Below, piece by piece: positions 20,756-33,660 of a stretch of DNA of 64,000 nucleotides (position 1 is the stretch's first letter; the number at the start of each line of letters is the position of its first letter). The notes under the pieces are model-generated. The model made no database searches. It was not told where the DNA came from and saw only the letters and a list, made by a program, of their open reading frames with translations. The position numbers and the translations under genes are program-made. Location: contig JBAIZL010000006.1 of NCBI GenBank assembly GCA_036971475.1, positions 132,339,731 through 132,403,730 on the forward strand, in the 5' to 3' direction. This DNA is from Prosapia bicincta. Its lineage: Eukaryota; Arthropoda; Insecta; Hemiptera; Cercopidae.

Positions 20756-21155
20756 TGTTTGGTAACAATAGTTTCGGAGGACCAATAATTATTATAATTA
20801 TATAAACTAATAGTTTGTAGTTACGTGCACCAGGGAATACACACTTAACGCACTCGCGTATTAAATAAGCGATTTCTGGCCAGAAAACGTGTTCGTATTC
20901 CCCGCACTGGTCACATTCGGTATAAACATTAATAAAATATTTACATTCACGTATTCTAGTACCTAAGGTACGGAGATTGGAAAGTATAATAGAATACTAG
21001 AAAGTAGGGGTATCTGTCTACACTCCCGAAAGGTCTAACTTGCTCTGTCTTGTTCAAACTGCAGAACCAACCTTATCACGGGTGAGCTTTGTCTGACTTT
21101 GGCGGCGGGTTTAAAATAAAAGAAATGAGTCTATATTAATTTTAAATACGTAACA
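20756..21155 (-). repeat. candidate 3' LTR of BEL family-2 element
   Basis: On the minus strand it begins TGTTACGTATTT right after the purine-rich AAGGCCCCCGGTA and ends TTGTTACCAAACA, which fits a BEL LTR of about 400 bp. There is no second LTR in the window for comparison, so the boundaries are inferred. The outer end abuts TA repeats next to the mariner end. Confidence 0.6.
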
Positions 21156-21298
21156 TACCGGGGGCCTTGAATCCTTCTAGGATTCAAAGAGAACTAACAC
21201 AAATATAATATTTTGAGAGTTTATAAAAATAAAAAGTTCATAAAGGAAAATAAAAATATCTCTTTTACAAAAAGTGAGCGCACTATGGCGCAAGTTCA

Positions 21299-24200
21299 TT
21301 ATGAGCGTAGTGGTAGAGGGAAAACCTTGTGAGCAGGTCTTGTCAAGCTTCCCTGCTTTGTCTTCAAATGAACCACTCTTACTACACCATCCTTTCCTGG
21401 AGAAACACTACTTATCCTAGCCAGAGGCCATGCGAGAGGTGGTGCAGGTTGATGCACTAACACGAGGTCGCCGACGCGCAGGTTGACAGTTGGCACGTTC
21501 CACTTCCCCCGTTGCTGAAGAGTATGGATATATTCTAGATGCCATCTCTTCCAAATACGCTGGTGAAAGGCCTTGATTAGCTGCCAGTGCTCGAGTCGGT
21601 TGGCAGGAACGTTGAAAAGATCCTCTTCTGGAACTGAAACCAATGAAGATCCTATTAAGAAGTGACCCGGGGTGAGTGGATTGAGGTCTGAGGCGTCGTT
21701 TGACAGAGGTGTGAGGGGTCTCGAATTCAAAATAGCCTCTACTTGAGTTGTGAGAATGGAAAATTCACATAGAGTTAAAATATGTTCACCGATGACACGT
21801 CGGAGGTGATGTTTTGCACTCTTGATTGCTGCTTCTCAAAGACGACCTTGATGTGGAGCTGCAGGCGGGTCGAAATGAAAGTTGATATTGTGTTGTGATG
21901 AGAATTCAGCAAGAGGGGTTCGGCCTGAAGAGATGATGAGATTTTGTAAAGCATTATTCGCTCCAACGAAATTCGTTCCACAGTCAGAATAAATATTTGT
22001 GCAAAGACCGCGTCTAGATACAAATCGGGTGAGAGCGGCAATAAACCCATCTGTCGACAGGTCCGATACTACTTCAATGTGTACAGCCTTTGTCACAAGG
22101 CAAACAAAGATACAAATATATGCTTTGGTCAAGCGAATCGAGCGCAAATTGTGCATTTTGATGTTAAAAGGACCTCCGTAGTCAATTCCGGTGTTGAGAA
22201 ACGGACGAGAAGGAGTTAATCTTGCTTTTGGTAAATCACCCATGAGCGGAGATTTATTGTGAGGCTTGTGTCGAAAACATACAACACATTGAAAAATGCG
22301 AGAGCGTATTACACTTCTGGCCGAGAGTATCCACACATCCTGTGCAAGAAGTGATTGAGTCAATTGAGTGCCCGAGTGTAAGTATTTTCGATGATAAAAA
22401 TCAATAAGAAGGTTGACGACATGATGTCGTTTGGGCAAAATCACAGGATGTTGCACATCCGTAGGAAGTTTTAAAGCGTTGAGACGTCCTCCCACTCGTA
22501 GGATATCATCCTTGTCGAGAAAGGGAGAGAGTCGACGGAGTTGTGACGAGGCAGGTGTAGTTGGATCCTTCTTCATGGCAACGATGTAGTCTCTGAACGC
22601 TGATTCTTGAACCATCTTGAAAATTGCCAGTCTTGACGCTCTCATTTCCAGAGTGTTGAGAGGACCATCGAGCTTTCTGGAATGACGAGCGTTATGAGTA
22701 AATCGCAAAATATAAGCCATGACACGCTGGAATCGGCTAAAGTGAGAAAACTGAGTGAGGAGCTCCCATTCATGAGGAGCAGTTGATATGAGAGATATAG
22801 GTGAAATGGGTTTCTCTTCTCCTGTGTCAGTAAGTTTTGCAGGCATAAAATGAGATACAGGCCAGTTATCATTAGATTTTTGTAGCCAAAGGGGGCCGTA
22901 CCACCATAATGAGTGCTGTGGTAAATCTTTAGGAAGTAACCCACGCGACGAGCAATCAGCAGGATTATCTTCACTCGCTACGTGTCTCCAGTAATGAGAA
23001 GGCACTAATTCTTGTATCTGGGCTACCCGGTTGGCGACAAACGTCTTCAATCGATGAAGAGGTGTTTGTAACCATGTCAGTGTTACTGTCGAATCACACC
23101 ATAGAAATACAGAAGAAAATTTCACCCTTTTTTCAAAAAGAGAGATAACATATCCCACTAGTTGGGCTAGTAAATGAGCTGCACTTAGCTCTAATCGAGG
23201 TACCGTGAGCCTTTTCAGAGGGGCTACCCGAGTCATCGATATTGCTTGCCGAATTAACACAGAGTCGTCGCTATGTTGGCATCTCAAGTAAACGACGACG
23301 GCATAACCGTTCTCAGAAGCATCTGAGAAACCGTGTAACTTAAAGTTTCTCGAGTGTGTTATTCGTAATGCACGAGGAATTACAATTTCTCGTAGAGTAT
23401 TAGCCGAGTCTGTAAAGGTTTGCCATAATTTCAATTGTTCAGATGGAAGTGGTTCATCCCAGTTCAATCCTTTGATCCAGAGTAGTTGCATAAAACGTTT
23501 GGCCCACATAACAATGGGTGAGAGAAATCCACAAGGGTCGTAAATCTGGGCAATGATACCGAGAATTTGACGTTTAGTCCTGGAATTGTGAGGAAAATTC
23601 AAATTATAGGTAAACGTATCGGTAGAGGGTGACCAATGAAGACCTAATATAGTGAAATGTGGTTGTTTACTGCCTTGAAGGAATACATGGGTCTCTAAAT
23701 GAGCATCAGGAAGATCTTGCAGCAGTTGACTGGAGTTAGATGTCCATTTGCGTAGTTCAAAGCCTCCGCGAGCCAGGAGCGAGATGAGTTGCTTACGGAG
23801 GCTCAAAGCCTTTTCTTCAGAGTCAGCTCCAGAGATGATGTCATCTATTAACGTCTGCGTGCGTAGAATATTTGCAGCTTCAGGATAGGAGTCACCTTCG
23901 TCTGCAGCGAGCTGATGTAAGGTTCTAATGGTGAACAATTCACTCCGTAAGTCACTGTCGTGAGCTTGTAGATTAAAGAGGGCTGATCTAGACTTTCACG
24001 CCATAAGATCATCTGATAGCACTGGTCATCAGGGTGAATTTTTACCTGTCTATACATTTGAAGAATGTCACAAGAAAAAACAACGTTATGAATCCGAAAA
24101 TTTAGTAATAAATCACAAATATTCGTTTGCATCTTTTTGCCTGTTAATAAAATATTATTAAGAGAAATACCATTAGAGGTTTCAGAACTAGAACCAAATA

Positions 24201-25345
24201 CAGTACGTAAACGAGTTGTGCTGCTAGACTCCTTTAAAACACCATGGTGAGGAAGGAAGTAATGAGGTAGAGTTAGATCAGTATTATGAGCGTAGATCAT
24301 GTGACCAGAGGCTAAGTAGTCAGCCATAAAATCAGTATATAGGGATTTAAATTGAGGTTGAGCACTAAATTTCTTTTCTAGAGAGTGCAGTCTTTTTTCT
24401 GCATTTAAACGAGATTGACCCAGAGGAGGATGTTCAGTCTTGAATGATAGTCGGACGCTATATCGGCCAGATTGGTCCCGAGTATGAGTGGCGAGAAAAT
24501 GATCTTCACTTAATGTATCTTCTTGAGACAGCTTAGACACAGCAGGGGGTTCTTCCTGTTGCCAAAACCTTTGTAGTGAGTCGTGAAGGTCAATGTCGTT
24601 GACAACTAGAAGTGTAGTTGATAATTGAGAGCTGGAGTTACTATGAAGTTCACTGCCAGATAGACATGGTGCGTTACCCATTACTAAAAAGCCAAAGTGT
24701 GTGCCTATTAGCCTGGGTAAACCAGGTCCGAGGCTATAAGATTCTTGAGTAAGTATGAGTGGAAATAAAGCACCCCCAAGAAGAACGTCTATGCCTCCTG
24801 GCAAGTGAAACGTAGGGTCTGCCAAAACATAAGGACGAACCTTGGAAAGAACTTCAGAGTCTACTTGTGTGCTTGGTAGGTTAACACAAATTTTTTCCAA
24901 TATTAAAAATCTTTCATTAATTGAAATAACCTTGCCCCCAAGAGTTTCAACAGCAACTGAGGTGAGACCTTTTGAGCGTAATGGTACCTGAGACAATCCT
25001 ACCACACTATGAGTGGTCTTAGTACGAGGAGCACACAATAATTGAGCAGCACGCTCGGTGAGAAAACAAGATTGACTGCCAGAGTCAACAAGAGCACGAA
25101 ATACATGAGTAATACCGTTAGACGAGGTAAGCTTAACAAGTAGAGTGCCTAAGAGAACAGTATTAGAGATTTGAGACGTAATCTGCTTTTCTTGACAGGT
25201 CATAGTGATTGGAGAAGGGGTTATTTCCTGTTGAAGTGTCGAAGAGTCTTGACGCGAACTTTGAGGTGTGGTCCGTTGCATCGTAAGTGATTTTCATAAT
25301 GTAATAATGTATGATGATTTTTGTAGCATTTGTAGCAAAATAGAG
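21299..25345 (-). pseudogene. BEL/Pao gag-pol, family 2 (frameshift in RT, stop in integrase, gag mostly missing)
   Basis: A different family from copies A-D. At 25285-25345 a zinc-knuckle tail (CYKCYKNHHTLLHYE) remains in another frame; everything upstream is lost at the junction with a 1.3-kb repeat. The 23848-25281 frame has the protease DSGSQSCFL and RT start (FSCDILQMYRQVKIHPDD, TYGVNCSP). A frameshift near 23945 moves RT into the 21836-23938 frame, which holds LIDDIISGA (the YVDD position), RNase H (FSDASENGYA, TVPRLELSAA, LWCDSTVTL, NPADCSSRG) and integrase (HX3-type zinc site, CVVCFRHK, GIDYGGPF, YSDCGTNFVGANN). A TGA at 21836-21838 replaces the conserved Trp before the catalytic Glu. 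The same frame then continues to 21299 (NSRPLTPLSND, VGDLVLVHQ). Confidence 0.9.
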
Positions 25346-26637
25346 AACATTTCAAACTTGACGTTGAGCCAGCGTCCAAAATCTTACATTATAATGTCCG
25401 TATTTTAAACTACTTTTTTATTACAACGGTAAAAAAGAAAATAGTCAATTCAAAACCACCAAAAGTTGGTTTTTAATAAAGCAAATAGTTCTAACACAGA
25501 CTAGTCTCGGCGACGATGTCGCTTTCCTCAGTGCTTGGAACTTTTGAGTTGATTATTTGGTTTTTTACGGTTGTAAATAGTTCTCATTAGCTAAGCAATT
25601 AACTAAATATTTTTTTCTAATTGGTAAGTTAGGCTTTGGTATTCAACGATATGTTTCTCATAAAAAGCAAAAGCGGAGGCTTTTAGACTTATAGCTTTGC
25701 AAAATTTAATTCATTTTTCGAATTTTACAAAGTCATAAGACCAAAAATAAGCTCGATTTTATTTATATATATAAGATATATAACGTTGAATACCAAACTT
25801 CGTTTCAAACAATTCCTAAAACTCATTTTTTATGTCATGACTTGTACAATGAAAATAAAAGTTCGTATTATTGTTAGAACTTCAGTCATTTTTAGAAAAT
25901 AACTCCCATACAGTCAAAATAACAACTGATGCTGCCGAGTATATTTCTTGTCCTGGGTCAAATTGATACAATATCTTCTAAAACATTTTTTTCAGCCCTT
26001 CAATTAACTTATTAGATTATTAAAATACATTAAATGATAAAGCAAATACTATAAACTGTCACTTCAATTTTATTTCTAACATAAGATAGAAAAAAATAGA
26101 AACATAAAAAAGCATAAAGTGTATCAATTATATATACACTACCCGGTTTCCCCTAATGTATAAAACAAAATTACATGAAGATTTTTCAAACTAAGCTCAA
26201 AAAGGGAAGAACATAGTCGTTTCTAAGGTGTGGATATTAACTGCATGCACAGCTCAAACTTGTTAACTACCTTGATTGTTTGACTTGGAAGTCAGGGACA
26301 CCTAGAAACATCGGTACTTCACTGTCTATTAGACATTGCTAAGTAATATTTGTTACATGTTCAGTGGAGAAAGTTTGCCCGAGAGGATGTTTTTCAACGC
26401 TGTTATTTATGCAACTAGAGTTCTCTATGAGTATAAAGATACTTTACTTATGTCTGAGTAGTAATTTGAAACAAAATTATACACAATACCTCAGTAAAGA
26501 ATATCTAATCATCACAAAAAAATGTTAATTTGTCGAAAATTCGTTTAGAAATTAGGTTTCTATCAGAGGTATAGCGACTGTTGCAGCTGTTTCTCTGCTT
26601 ATCTGCTAGGTGGCAGCACCTAACGGTAGAAACCAGT
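25336..26637. repeat. 1.3-kb direct repeat, copy 1
   Basis: Closely similar and in the same orientation as 28216-29521, from CAAAATAGAGAACATTTC to GGTAGAAACCAGT. No coding frame is supported. It truncates the 5' side of BEL family 2. Confidence 0.9.
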
Positions 26638-27120
26638 GCCGTGTTTTGCTTATTCGTAGCCTACAGCACGGAATTACTAGGATTCCTAGTCTTCACTAAG
26701 ATTACTTGGAGTCAAGTAGTTATATAAACTTTAAACAACTTTGCTAAATGTTATTAGTTTCATGCTCAGGGAACCGCGATAGCGTGAGGAGTTGTTTTAC
26801 AACACAGCTATTTATGAAACCTGAGTTCTTTATGAGTTAAAATTATTTTATTTATACTAGAACAGTACTTTCAACCAAATGTATCCACAAAACCACAGTA
26901 TAATATAACTAATAATAACTAAAATAATAATATTTCAAAAAACCTGCTTAACATTAGAGGTGTAGTAACAGTTGCAGCTGTTACTCTGTTTAGCTGCTAG
27001 TGGGCAGTACATGTCTGTAAAAACCAGTTAACGTTGAATCTAATGACCCCACAAAATGATTAAATGTTTAAAAAATAGCCGTGTATGTAGTTGCAGCTGT
27101 TGCTATCATTGGATGCTATA
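26330..27120. repeat. degenerate tandem repeats ending in a GTTGCAGCTGTT motif
   Basis: 26330-26637 and 26735-27030 resemble each other (GTTCAGTGGAGAAAG versus GCTCAGGGAACC, then TTATTTATG(C/A)AAC, then GTTGCAGCTGTT-x-CTCTG). The motif recurs at 27091. This suggests diverged tandem units of about 390 bp. Confidence 0.6.
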
Positions 27121-28215
27121 TGACAGGACATATCTGTGATAATGAGCAATCCCGTTTTTTACTCACGGTAGGGATACTAACCACAAATAAAAACATTTTA
27201 CCAATAAAGTATAAAAGTACAATGTATAATTGTTCAAGCCTTTAATGGCAAAGTAATACTAATTAAATGAAATGTTCTATTCACACAAAATGCATTGTCT
27301 TAGTCGCTGTAAACGAACGGCAGTTTATTCAAACAAAACTATACACAGATTATATTCAGTAGGCCTAGTTGTAATTAACACGGAAATAATAATTTATTTA
27401 TAATGCCATTCAAAATAGGTCGTATAGGCCTATGTTGCAGGTAATGAAGGGGCCCGTAAAACATGGCTGTAAGTCACGGACAAGACTTGCTAGGTGGATT
27501 AGCGCAAGTCCATGCAGTAGGCCTATTGCTGTTCTGTTGTGTGTTGTTCATAGAGTGATTTGTTGGTTATGTTACAACAGGAAGTAAACTGCTATAAATT
27601 AACTCTTGTTGATTCTTTAGAAAAAATATGCATAAACAATAATAACCTGTTTGAATATACGATGTGTTTGACAGTTGGCGAGATAAGAATAGGCTGACAG
27701 ATATGAGTCATTAAGTTTACAAGTCCGGCAGCTGTGTTTTGCGCCTATCGATACAAGATGTAGTCCAGGATCTAATAGGCACTGAAAGTCTAACACAATT
27801 TCATTTCAGATTATGGTTCTGGCCAGTTGGGTAGTTTTAAAAACGTATATCGGCCGCTCCTTCACGGAGGGAGAGGGGGAACGTCGCGGGAAATGCGCTG
27901 TACTGGAACTTTAGTATATTTTAAAATAAAAAAAAAACAGAATAAGCAAAAAAATGTTTTCATACTCACAAAAATAAGTGCTTCCATAATGGCTCTTACG
28001 TAAAAATGGCTAACTATAATACATAGGCCTACTGAGTAAAAGAGTAATTTTTGTCAAACTTGTACTTTTACTTTGGTTTTTTAGAGAATTTACATTGGAA
28101 AATAATACATTGCGGTAAACGTAAACCGGAGATATGGGGAGAGTTACAAGTTTTCTTCTGGGGGGTACAAGATTGCCCTAGGGGTATCAAATGGGGTCCG
28201 GGGGAGCTCCCCCTC
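27120..28215. other. non-coding spacer between the 1.3-kb repeats
   Basis: AT-rich DNA with several AGGCCTA-type palindromic octamers (for example 27433, 27521, 28027) and a GC-rich stretch at 27845-27900. Before the second repeat, 28145-28215 holds a self-complementary GGGGGAGCTCCCCC. No gene is seen; the 101-codon frame starting at 28051 has no recognisable content. Confidence 0.5.
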
Positions 28216-29521
28216 CAAAATAGAGAACATTTCAAACTTGACGTTGAGCCAGCGTCCAAAACCTTACATTATAAGGTCCGTATTTTAAACTACTTTTTTA
28301 TTACAACGGTAAAAAACAAAATATTCAATTCAAAACCACAAAAAATTGGTTTTTAATAAAGCAAATAGTCCTAACACAGACTAGTTTCGGCGACGATGTC
28401 GCTTTCCTCAGTGCTTGGAACTTTCGAGTTGATTATTTGGTTTTTTACGGTTGTAAATAGTTCTCATTAGCTAAGCAATTAACTAAATATTTTTTCTAAT
28501 TGGTAAGTTAGGCTTTGGTATTCAACGATATGTTTCTCATAGAATGCAAAAGCGGGGGCTTTTAGACTTATAGCTTTGCAAAATTTAATTCATTTTTCGA
28601 ATTTTACAAAGTCATAAGACCAAAAATAAGCTCGATTTTATTTATATATATAAGATATATAACGTTGAATACCAAATTTCGTTTCAAACAATTCCTAAAA
28701 ACTCATTTTTTATATCATGACTTGTACAATTAAAATAAAGTTCATATTATTGTTAGAACTTTCAGTCATTTTTAGAAAATAACTCCCATACAGTCAAAAT
28801 AACAACTGATGCTGCCGAGTATATATCTTGTCCTGGGTCAAATTGATACAATATCTTCTAAAACATTTTTTTCAACCCATTAATTAACTTATTAGATTAT
28901 TAAAATACATTAAATGATAAAGCAAGTTATACTATAAAATGTCACTTCAATTTTATTTCTAACATAAGATAGGAAAAATAGAAACATAAAAAAGCATAAA
29001 GTGTATCAACTATATATACAGTAACCGGTTTCCCCTAATGTATAAAACAAAATTACATGAAGATTTTTTAAACTAAGATCAAAAAGGGAAGAACATAGTC
29101 GTTTCTAAGGTGTGGATATTAACTGCTTGCACAGCTCAAACTCGTTAACTACTCAGCACTATTTGACTTGGAAGTCTGGGACACCTAGAAACATCGGTCC
29201 TTCCCTGTCTATTATACATTGCTAAGTACTATTTGTTCCATGTTCAGTGGAGAAAGTTTGCCCGAGAAGATCTTTTTTCAACGCTGTTATTTATGCAACC
29301 AGAGTTCTCTATGAGTATAAAGATACTTTACTTATGTCTGAGTAGTAATTTGAAACAAAATTATACACAATACCTCAGTACAGAATATCTAATCAACACA
29401 AAAAAATGTTAATTTGTCGAAAATTCGTTTAGAAATTAGGTTTTTATCAGAGGTATAGCAACTGTTGCAGCTGTTACTCTGCTTGTCTGCTAGGTGGCAG
29501 CACCTGCCGGTAGAAACCAGT
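28216..29521. repeat. 1.3-kb direct repeat, copy 2
   Basis: Second copy of 25336-26637, with scattered substitutions and small indels. Confidence 0.9.
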
Positions 29522-29767
29522 AATTTCTCCGTGGAAAGAGCTTATTAGCTTGGTACATGGGCAACCAATTCTGTTTCTTCACTCGCTCTAAGGATAATGT
29601 TTTTTCAAATAATAATTTAATATCAGGAAACTGATCTACAATCGAGTCATACTCCAATTGAATACGAAATTTTATATTTTATATTAGAAAATATTTTTTC
29701 AGTGAATAAATTAAAATAACATTATTTAACAATTATAATAAATTAACAACGTATTAAAGTCATTACG

Positions 29768-30419
<652 letters not shown>

Positions 30420-30460
30420 AAAGTTTATAATTTGGACTCAATCGGTGTATGGCCCGATTC

Positions 30461-30463
<3 letters not shown>

Positions 30464-30521
<58 letters not shown>
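30464..30521. repeat. (TA)n microsatellite
   Basis: Pure TA run. Confidence 0.97.
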
Positions 30522-30525
<4 letters not shown>

Positions 30526-30737
30526 AGATTATGCAACACTGTTTTCTTGTATACACTTATCACTTTCACTTATGTACTTAAACAAGTTATATATATATAT
30601 AAATATATATAAGTTATATATATAACTTAACAATTTTAAGTCTTTAAAATATTTTCAGAAAATTGGATTGCTGAGTTTAAAAATCCTTTATATAATAATT
30701 TTGGTGAAAATTCTTAGAGTAGATTTCGAGAAAGATT

Positions 30738-30739
<2 letters not shown>

Positions 30740-30802
<63 letters not shown>

Positions 30803-30906
30803 TATGGTGATATGTTTTCTTTTATATATAGTTAATAAATTTAAAATATTTCAAAAACAAGAATATTCATTAAAAATATTCTTGTTTTTGAATATTTTAA
30901 ATTTAT

Positions 30907-30965
<59 letters not shown>

Positions 30966-31061
30966 AACTAAGTCAAAATACAAATACAAGAATTATAATT
31001 GAATTTACAATTCAATTGTATTTTGACTTAGTTCTTTATTATTACAGAAGAATAAATATTG

Positions 31062-31098
<37 letters not shown>
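30740..31098. repeat. cluster of (TA)n tracts and two long hairpins
   Basis: TA runs lie at 30740-30799, 30910-30962 and 31064-31098. Between them are two inverted repeats: 30832-30870 with 30876-30909 (core AAAAACAAGAATATT / AATATTCTTGTTTTT) and 30963-30985 with 31018-31040 (AAAGAACTAAGTCAAAATAC and its complement). The first hairpin resembles the Penelope-type tail at 45656-45725. Confidence 0.85.
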
Positions 31099-31419
31099 GT
31101 ATACACAATTATTAGTTGTTAAAGAGTAATAATTAATTAAATTTAATGAATTATATTATTTTTATATGGGAAAAAATCTTTTCACAAAAGGGACAAGACA
31201 TGCAATATACTTGTTTCTTCCATTTGGCTTAAAATATATGATTACAAATTGATCTTATAAAACGGCTGATTTTATGATATAGGTTATGTGGTAGAACAGC
31301 TGTTTTATGCTATGTTACCTTATTAATATTATTTGTAGTTTTATAATAAAAAGTAACTAAAACAAAACTTGTCTTTGTTGACCTCAGTAGGTATTGACTT
31401 AAAAACAAAAATTATAATA

Positions 31420-32283
31420 ATTGTAGGAGATGGAGATGGAACACGATGGACTCCCAGCATCAAACATTACAAGAAGTGAAGCTTTACATTCATTTTCAAG
31501 TCAAATTCAGCCAAATCCAATGACGTCATCGGGTATATCTAATATGACTAACATATCTAAGTTAGGCCAAAGCGAATATAATTACTCATACCCTAGACAA
31601 TTGCCCATGCCATTATACATTACGAAAAAGATCCCAATAAACACTAAGGAAAAAATTGATGACACACTATAGAAAAAGACTTTCAACCTTTTAGCGTTGC
31701 TGAAGTCCAAGGATTTATGGAATTTGTTAAAGAACTGAATCCTTCTTATGATTTGTCATACAGAAAACACATATAGAAAACATTGATACCAGCGAAGTAT
31801 GAAGAATGCATTCATACTAGACCCTACTAAAAATACAATTGCAAACACAGTTAGCGTGTGTCTTACAACCGACACATGAACCTCAATTAATACTGATAAT
31901 TTTATGGCAGTCATTGCTCATTTCATTATTGATGAATTTGAAATGAGTTCTGCATTGTCACAGTGTGCTTAATTTTCTAACAGGCAAACTAGTCAGAACT
32001 TGGCAGACGAACTGAAGAAATTAGAATTAGATTGGAAACTGAAAAACAAAATTGTAATGAGAAGATCGACATACTCAGAGAATATGCAGTAGGCTATAGA
32101 CAATACCAGCAACATAACGAATGCTGTTAAGGACTTGTTGCAGTGGAAACACTTTGGCTGTTTTGCTCACACCCTGAATTTGATTGTTACTTGTGCATTT
32201 GAAAACAATGATGTGGTCCTAACTCTCCTGGAAAATGTTAGAGGTATTGTGGCTCATTTTAAAAGAAGCACTACGTCAAATGG
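31420..32283 (+). pseudogene. hAT-family transposase relic
   Basis: An 80-codon frame at 31430-31672 ends in KIPINTKEKIDDTL. Sequence after the stop continues in other frames with FQPFSVAEVQGFMEFVKELNPSY (about 31680-31760) and then IPAKYEEC. Further on, 32100-32220 reads NITNAVKDLLQWKHFGCFAHTLNLIV. The FQPFS...F...NP-Y...P..YE and C-x-AHTLNL segments are characteristic of ZBED/hAT transposases. Many stops and frameshifts; the BED finger and C-terminal dimerisation region are not seen. Confidence 0.75.
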
Positions 32284-32930
32284 GAAACTTATTGCGTTTA
32301 TTTAACCAATATTGTGTTTATTTAAAGGATGTGAGGTAAAACCTGTTTTAAAATTATATATAAAAACTGCAATAGCTTCAAGTGGAATAATTATAATGTA
32401 AAAAGCTACTTCAAAAGTTACATTAGTTGCAACATAAAATATGTCAAATATAAACCCTGTGCCTTGATACGAGAGAGGGGTAGGCAGGTGCCTGGCCTTC
32501 AATCTCCACTAGCTGGTGAACTCTCTGGCTCTGAATCTCAAGTCTTTTGCTATGTCTTAGTAGTTATACAGTCTCAAAAAAGTGTTTTATGTCATAGTGT
32601 CATTATCAAAGGCTGTAAAAAGACAAATTTTTCTGACTACTAAGACTAAGTCGATATTTTTACCAGAATTAAAAAGGAGTCAGTGGATCATCATTAGCAA
32701 AAAATTGTGGTCTCTGTAAAATTATGAAAATTGACATCTAAAGTAAAAAAGCAACCATTTTCAAATATGCTTTACATTTGGATTTGGGTGATAGGTTCAC
32801 ACACCAAAACAATGAAGATGGAAATGATCCTTCATCAGAATAATGTTATTTGTTTATAGTTTAGTCAAAGGTTGATGTCGCATCTGCTATTTAGAATTGC
32901 GTTCTTTGTTTGTTTGGATGAAATCATTTT
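32284..32930. other. non-coding AT-rich spacer
   Basis: No gene seen. The short minus-strand frame at 32302-32502 has no recognisable features. Confidence 0.4.
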
Positions 32931-32935
32931 CTTCA

Positions 32936-32996
32936 GTTATGACTTTTGTGTAGACTATACATTCCCTTATATATTTATTAGTGATATGTGTATAGG
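32936..32996. repeat. outer inverted repeat of the right-arm element, left side
   Basis: The reverse complement of 36383-36443 (core ACACATATCACTAATAAA...ATATAAGG). It shows that the right-arm unit is enclosed by a second, outer inverted repeat. Confidence 0.65.
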
Positions 32997-33357
32997 GGAA
33001 GTCCAGACAAAGTGAACATCCCAGGAAAAGTGATTTTTTGCGATAATGTCCTATCCAGTGTCACGAACACTCTAAGCTCCTAATATGTGAGCTAAATGAA
33101 GGAAACAAAGCATCACCACAAGACCCAACACCTTAGTGTCGTTTTGAGCTTGAGGGCTGTGTGTTGTTTGAATTCGTTCCTTCTGAAAAAATATTCAAGG
33201 TATCTTCTTTGCAAGATTTCTTAGACGTACTGATGAAAAAACTTGTATGTTATAAGCATACTTGACTGCTTATTTCTTTCTCTTCCCACAACGTTTCTTG
33301 CAAAATAACCAGATTGGCGATTGTGGGTCATTTCATTACTTTTTTTTAAAAATAGTG

Positions 33358-33660
33358 CAGGCCGGGCAAAGTGAATAGGGCAAAGTGGATGGCTATTCAC
33401 TTAGCACTGGTATATTTTATACATGTATTCTTCATTCATCACATGACAAAACTAGCAAATAAATTATTTAAAACGGAAAATGAGACAAAATTTGGTTTTT
33501 CAGTTGGTATACAAATATGAAAGGAAGACAAGCCAAGCTAGATGGTCTGAAGAAAGTTTAAAATTAGTCATAAAATCGATTGAAGATGGTTCCAATTCCA
33601 TTTCAGGGTCATCGAAATCTTACAATATTCCTTTTGCAACTCTTTGAAAGAAACAATATT
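33358..33660 (+). pseudogene. pogo/Tigger-type element end with psq DNA-binding segment
   Basis: A terminal-type motif GGGCAAAGTGAATAGGGCAAAG at 33363 is followed at 33507-33647 by YKYERKTSQARWSEESLKL and then SGSSKSYNIPFATL. This is the helix-turn-helix psq fold of pogo-like transposases (R-K-T...W-S-E-E-S-L...YNIPFATL). An in-frame TGA at 33645 follows, and no DDE domain is found. A truncated fragment. Confidence 0.75.

Noticed and set aside
28051..28356. 101-codon plus-strand frame
   Set aside because: No domain, lies across a repeat junction, and the repeat copy at 25336 does not keep it.
25336..29521. LTR pair of a retrotransposon
   Set aside because: The direct repeats lack TG...CA ends, and no primer-binding site or polypurine tract lies at their inner edges.
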